Below the pieces are notes generated by a model. That model saw only the letters and a list, made by a program, of their open reading frames with translations, did not search any database and was not told the DNA's origin. Of a stretch of 33,372 nt of DNA, positions 30,083 to 33,372 are shown in pieces (positions within the stretch are counted from its first letter, which is position 1; every line of letters starts with the position of its first letter). The stretch spans positions 1 to 33,372 of the forward strand of contig JAPOYV010000006.1 in assembly GCA_026706385.1 (NCBI GenBank). The letters are read 5' to 3'. Source of the stretch: Gammaproteobacteria bacterium (lineage in GTDB: Bacteria; Pseudomonadota; Gammaproteobacteria; Pseudomonadales; Azotimanducaceae). The position numbers and the translations under genes were made by a program.

Positions 30083-30768
30083 GGCGTGTCCTCCGCATCG
30101 GATGCGGCGAGCGCGTTCAGCGCGGCGTCGAGCGGTCCGTCCAGCGCGTAGCCGAGGCGCACGCTCTCGGTGACGGCGGCGGCGATAGCGCGGTCGACCC
30201 CGAACAGGTAGCGGACCGTGTCGGCGAACAGGCGCGGATGCGTCTCGGCGAAGCGGTGCAGCGCAGCGGTGGCGGCGGGCAGCGCGCCGTCCTCGCGCAG
30301 CCGTTCGCAGGCGGACTCCATGGCGTGCTCGTAGCCGTGTTCGTAGCCTTCCTCCTGGGCGGCGTCGAGCTGGGACGCGATCAGCGCGTGCGGAAACTCG
30401 ACGACGTCGTAGTCGGTGCGCGGCACGTCGCGCGGGCGCGGCATGGGCGAGGCGGCGGCGAGCAGGTCGCGGTCGGTTTCGGCCGCGGCGCGGACGGGGT
30501 GCAGCGACAGGACGACGGGCGGGCGGTCGCGGGGCGGCCAGGTGGACGCGACGACTCCGAAGCTCTGCTGGTCTTCGATCACCGGCTCCGGGACGACGCC
30601 GGATGGACGATGCGGACACTGCGCCCACGGGCAGGCGTCGGCATCGGTGCGCTCGGCGGGCCGGCCGAGGTCGGCGCGGTCGAGGCGCCGCACGACGCGG
30701 CCGCGGCGGCTGGACACGCAGGTCTGGCCGCACAGGCGGCAGGGGGCGGGAAGCTGGATGCGGGGCAT
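30079..30768 (-). CDS. Hypothetical protein with N-terminal Cys pairs
   Basis: This 229-residue leftward protein has GGAGG 8 nt before its ATG. It begins MPRIQLPAPCRLCGQTCVSS, followed by CPWAQCPHRP, giving several CxxC-like pairs that may bind zinc. The middle is Pro/Arg-rich. The C-terminal ~100 residues are helical (SQLDAAQEEGYEHGYEHAME, LFGVDRAIAAAVTESVRLGY). No family is recognised. It is coupled to the cysteine-peptidase candidate (4-nt overlap) and lies 19 nt after the NADAR gene. Confidence 0.65.
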   Translation of the reverse strand: MPRIQLPAPCRLCGQTCVSSRRGRVVRRLDRADLGRPAERTDADACPWAQCPHRPSGVVPEPVIEDQQSFGVVASTWPPRDRPPVVLSLHPVRAAAETDRDLLAAASPMPRPRDVPRTDYDVVEFPHALIASQLDAAQEEGYEHGYEHAMESACERLREDGALPAATAALHRFAETHPRLFADTVRYLFGVDRAIAAAVTESVRLGYALDGPLDAALNALAASDAEDTP

Positions 30769-30787
30769 GACGGGTTCCTCCGGTGAG

Positions 30788-31441
30788 TTATTGGTTGTCG
30801 GGAGAAGTCGTTTCGGCGCGTTCGAGCCGGCGCAGGATCTCGAGGGGGATGCAGGACGGGGATCCGCCGGCGTCGTGGCGCCAGCCGCTGCGTCTGCGGC
30901 AGACCGCGCGGTCGCAGCGCCCGATGCGCCCGAGGTCGCACCGCTCGCGCAGCCAGTCGGCGTGCTGGTCGTCCATGGCGGGTCCGGCGCGGCGGCGGAT
31001 GTCGTCGCGGATGCGCATGAGGGTGCGGCCGAGCTGGTTGCGGCCGCGGCCGCCGCAGACGCCCCAGTAGACGTCGCCCCAGGTGTTGCCCTCGACGAGC
31101 TCGGCGTCGCCGGTGGCGAGCAGGGCGTCGCGCAGCTGCGGGACGGCGAACTTGGCCTGCAGGACGGAGTGCATGACGTCGTCCTTGATACGCTCCCACT
31201 CGCAGCGCAGGTCGGCGCGGCGACCGAGGTGCTTGGCCTGGCCCGGGGAGGAAGCGGCGCGGATGCGCTCGCGCATGCGTTCGTCCCGGGTCTTCGAGGC
31301 TTGGAACGGGGCCTCGGCCGTTTGCCAGGTCTTGCCCTGCCAACGGAACGGCGCGCGGTGGAAGTTGGACAGGAACGCGTGCTCGCCGCGGAAGCGGTCG
31401 ATGCGTTCGGGCGCCGGATCGGCGGCTTGGGTCGGGTTCAC
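30788..31441 (-). CDS. NADAR-family (YbiA-like) protein
   Basis: This 217-residue protein has a NADAR domain in its first ~150 residues: FRGEHAFLSNFHRAPFRWQG, TWQTAEAPFQASK, WERIKDDVMHSVLQAKF, LLATGDAELVEGNTWGDVYW and GRNQLGRTLM. NADAR enzymes hydrolyse N-glycosidic bonds of riboflavin-pathway intermediates, and some remove ADP-ribose from DNA guanine. The conserved Glu, Trp-Gly-Asp and Asn-Gln residues are present. A ~65-residue C-terminal extension with five cysteines (ERCDLGRIGRC, AVCRRR, PSC) is unusual and may be a zinc ribbon. GTG 31441 has GGAGGAG 6 nt upstream. It leads the operon with the two downstream hypotheticals. Confidence 0.85.
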   Translation of the reverse strand: MNPTQAADPAPERIDRFRGEHAFLSNFHRAPFRWQGKTWQTAEAPFQASKTRDERMRERIRAASSPGQAKHLGRRADLRCEWERIKDDVMHSVLQAKFAVPQLRDALLATGDAELVEGNTWGDVYWGVCGGRGRNQLGRTLMRIRDDIRRRAGPAMDDQHADWLRERCDLGRIGRCDRAVCRRRSGWRHDAGGSPSCIPLEILRRLERAETTSPDNQ

Positions 31442-31507
31442 TGGGATCTCCTCCGTGGTTGGGCCGAAGCCCGTTGCCCTCGCCGGGCCGCGGTCCGCCC
31501 CGGGCGG

Positions 31508-31557
31508 TCAAGGCCGCGTCCGGCCGGAGGCCGGCGCGCCGGAACGGGCCGCCTTGA
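31508..31557. repeat. TCAAGGC/GCCTTGA pair upstream of the NADAR gene
   Basis: TCAAGGC (31,508-31,514) and GCCTTGA (31,551-31,557) flank further palindromic GC sequence in the 284-nt gap between the divergent NADAR and HU genes. It resembles the pair at 29,521-29,601. No gene is seen in 31,442-31,725. Confidence 0.5.
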
Positions 31558-31725
31558 CGGCGCGGGCGGCCGCGGCAGGCTGCCGGGCGGGATTCGGTCG
31601 GTGGGATTGCGCCGGACGGCGGCTTGGTCGGCGCCCTCCCCACCCCGCCGGTGGACCGGGCTGCGGAAACGCGCTTGAATCAGCGCCTTTGCGCCGGGCG
31701 CGCGGCTACGGGAAGGAGCAGGAAA

Positions 31726-31998
31726 ATGAACAAGAGGGAACTGGTGGAGGCCGTGGCGGAGGCGACGGGACTGAGCCGGTCGGCGGCCGGCGAAGCGGTG
31801 GAGGCGGTGCTGGAAGGCGTGGCGGCGGGGCTGGCGGCCGGGGAGCCGGTGGCGGTGCCCGGGTTCGGGACGTTCGAGGTGCGCGAGCGCGCCGCGCGGA
31901 CCGGCCGCAATCCGCGCACCGGCGAGGCGATCGAGATCGCGGCGTCGCGCGTGCCCGCGTTCCGTGCCGGCAAGGCGCTGCGCGACCGGGTGAACTGA
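31726..31998 (+). CDS. HU-family DNA-binding protein
   Basis: This is a 90-residue histone-like protein of typical HU/IHF length. The helical N-terminus is [20 protein letters not shown]. The central strand is [20 protein letters not shown], followed by the DNA-contact arm [14 protein letters not shown], and it ends with [14 protein letters not shown]. All family landmarks are intact. GGAAGGAG precedes the ATG. It is the only rightward gene in the right part of the window, standing alone between leftward operons. It may assist recombination or transfer of the element. A small hairpin (CGCCGC-GAC-GCGGCG, 32,034-32,048) follows and may be a terminator shared with the convergent gene. Confidence 0.93.
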   Translation: MNKRELVEAVAEATGLSRSAAGEAVEAVLEGVAAGLAAGEPVAVPGFGTFEVRERAARTGRNPRTGEAIEIAASRVPAFRAGKALRDRVN

Positions 31999-32066
31999 GC
32001 GGCGCGGACGGCTCCCGCAGCCGGGCAGGTCGACGCCGCGACGCGGCGGAGGCGGGAGGCCGGGGC

Positions 32067-32552
32067 TCATCGGGCCGGAGAAGAGCCCGAAGTGTCGCCG
32101 CATGCGCCCGGCAGCAGCAGGCCGATGGCGTCGCGGCCGAACTCCAGCGCGAACTGCGGGGACCGGGCCGCGAGCGCGGCATCGACCCACTCGAGGGGCA
32201 CGGCCTCGGCGAAGTCGTCGCCGCCGACGGCGTCGCGGGCGCGGTCCCAGACCGCCATGCGGTCGTCGCGGGTCGGGTCGAAGCCGCTGGCGTAGGCGAC
32301 GGGCGGCCGCGCCGAGCGGTCGCCGGGCGCGGCGTCGGGATGGATGCCGGGGGACATGAGGTAGATGCCCTCGTCCTTGACGAGCCACAGGCACGGCGGC
32401 GCGAGGCGCTCCTCGCCGGACTGGCGGGTCGCGCAGCGGTCCTCGCCGTAGATCTCGGCGCGCTGCGCCATGGTCATGCGACGTTCCGGGGCCGCGCGGG
32501 CGTGCCGGGCGAGGCCGGCGACCTGTTCCATGTCGAAGAAGAGTCGGGGCAT
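32067..32552 (-). CDS. DUF3085 protein
   Basis: This 161-residue leftward protein has the DUF3085 pattern: FDMEQVAGLARHARAAPE near the start, then the core CLWLVKDEGIYLMSPG and a VAYASGFDP block. The tail is ordinary helical sequence (VPLEWVDAALAARSPQFALE). The function of the family is unknown; it is common on plasmids and ICEs. GGAGA lies 9 nt before the ATG. It follows the next hypothetical gene by 28 nt in one unit. Confidence 0.75.
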   Translation of the reverse strand: MPRLFFDMEQVAGLARHARAAPERRMTMAQRAEIYGEDRCATRQSGEERLAPPCLWLVKDEGIYLMSPGIHPDAAPGDRSARPPVAYASGFDPTRDDRMAVWDRARDAVGGDDFAEAVPLEWVDAALAARSPQFALEFGRDAIGLLLPGACGDTSGSSPAR

Positions 32553-32580
32553 TGGTGCGGTCTCCGTTTCGGGTCGCGGG

Positions 32581-33282
32581 TCAGGCGGGCGCGCCGCAGT
32601 CCCAGCCGTCGCGCCAGGCGTCGGCGAGGCATTGGTCGCGGGTCGCGGTCCGTTCCGGGTCGAACGGCCGCTCGCAGGGCGGCGGGCGGTGCTCGCCGAC
32701 GATGTCGAACGCGCGGCGGCGTCCCGCCGCGGCCTGGCGCCACAAGCGCCGGAACGCGGGCCCGAGGGGCTCGGCGTCGGCGGGACAGGCGCGGACGTGG
32801 CGCAGGATGCCGAGCGCCTCGCGCCGGACCCGGTTGGCCTCGGCGAGTTGGGATCGGGCCTCGATCGCGCGGTTGCGGATGGCGTCGCAGTCGCGCTCGA
32901 GCTCCGCGAGGAGTTCCGCCATGCGGTCGGCGGCGTGCGCGGCGGTCACCGGGTCGTCGTAGGCGTCCGGGTCGAGATAGTGGCAGTCGGTGTCGTTCGA
33001 TTCGACCAGCGCGTAGTAGGTCGTTGGCGGTTCGTCGTTGTCGTCGTCGGTTTCGTCGGCGAACGCATAGACGTATCCGGCGAGGATCTCGAACTGGCGG
33101 TGGTCGGCGTACCAGCCGGTGTGTCGTGCACGCCGGATCTCGTCGTGGCGGCCCAGGCGCCACGCGCGGGCGGGCTGGATGTGCGAGGGATCGACGAGGT
33201 GCGCGGTGATGCCGCAGGAAAGCAGTCGAGGCTCGGGCAGGTCGTGGAACGCCTCGGCGACGGGCGTGAGGATGGCTTGCAT
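32581..33282 (-). CDS. Hypothetical protein of mobile elements
   Basis: This 233-residue leftward protein has a GGAGGGAG site upstream of its ATG. The N-terminal half is beta-like (LLSCGITAHLVDPSHIQPAR, GWYADHRQFEILAGYVYAFA) with an acidic DETDDDNDEP loop. The C-terminal half has a helical segment (AADRMAELLAELERDCDAIR) and an Arg-rich end. No family is recognised. It is the first gene of a unit with the DUF3085 gene. The final 90 nt of the window (33,283-33,372) hold only its upstream region. Confidence 0.65.
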   Translation of the reverse strand: MQAILTPVAEAFHDLPEPRLLSCGITAHLVDPSHIQPARAWRLGRHDEIRRARHTGWYADHRQFEILAGYVYAFADETDDDNDEPPTTYYALVESNDTDCHYLDPDAYDDPVTAAHAADRMAELLAELERDCDAIRNRAIEARSQLAEANRVRREALGILRHVRACPADAEPLGPAFRRLWRQAAAGRRRAFDIVGEHRPPPCERPFDPERTATRDQCLADAWRDGWDCGAPA

Positions 33283-33372
33283 GGTCTTGTCTCCCTCCTT
33301 GTCGGGCGGACCGGTCGCGCGCCCGATGGGCGCGGCGGCCGCGAAGCGGTCACGGCCGTCGCGTCAGCGCCG

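Noticed and set aside
1-33372. CRISPR array or rRNA genes
   Set aside because: No regularly spaced direct repeats of CRISPR size and no rRNA-like sequence were found on reading through both strands.

Overview
The window is very GC-rich throughout. It reads as a mosaic of integrated mobile DNA from a high-GC proteobacterium, probably a gammaproteobacterium. That assignment rests on the conjugation genes, which match the PFL_47xx family typical of proteobacterial integrative and conjugative elements (ICEs). No housekeeping gene or rRNA is present, so the species cannot be named.

Left part (about 1-10,280). The window opens inside a leftward tyrosine integrase of the P4/DUF4102 type, cut by the window edge. 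It abuts a traC-type conjugation ATPase gene that survives only as its last ~135 codons. Behind that remnant lies a tight rightward run of ICE type IV secretion genes: a TraU-like PFL_4710 protein, a PFL_4711 protein, a small membrane protein and a TraG N-terminal-type membrane protein. These are followed by a RepB-type primase, a membrane-anchored spermidine-synthase-like protein, a possible AcaB/PFL_4669-like protein, a 43-residue membrane peptide and a leftward Cys-containing hypothetical protein.

Middle part (about 10,380-26,340). A leftward terminator and what looks like the 3' piece of a tRNA-like gene precede a complete P4-type integrase. Next come a leftward pair, a DUF4268 PD-(D/E)XK nuclease and an ankyrin-repeat protein, which resembles a defence module. 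From 14,280 onward is the most unusual stretch. An integrase of the Phage_int_SAM_2/Integrase_1 type (14,874-15,737) is followed by a repeated motif and a ~0.6 kb conserved, apparently non-coding block. The same integrase-motif-block unit recurs in decayed form at 19,115-20,560, and the motif occurs a third time at ~26,260. Between these sites sit cargo genes: a frameshifted trypsin-like protease, a small basic protein, a secreted peptide, a lipoprotein, and a three-gene Uma2 nuclease / HNH nuclease / secreted FG-GAP-HExxH metallopeptidase operon. I read this as a tandem array of integrase-linked cargo elements.

Right part (about 25,800-33,372). This is mostly leftward plasmid/ICE accessory DNA. 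It holds a RelE/HigB-type toxin with its HTH antitoxin behind a near-leaderless promoter, a frameshifted 2OG-Fe(II) oxygenase, a zinc-ribbon/Toprim primase, a SLOG (DprA-like) protein, a C39-like cysteine peptidase candidate, a NADAR protein, two hypothetical or DUF3085 genes, and one rightward HU gene. Three of the intergenic regions here carry a related CAAGGC...GCCTTG inverted repeat upstream of start codons.

Long open frames antisense to these genes were treated as artefacts of high GC. Family names are from recognition of motifs by eye; no database search was run.
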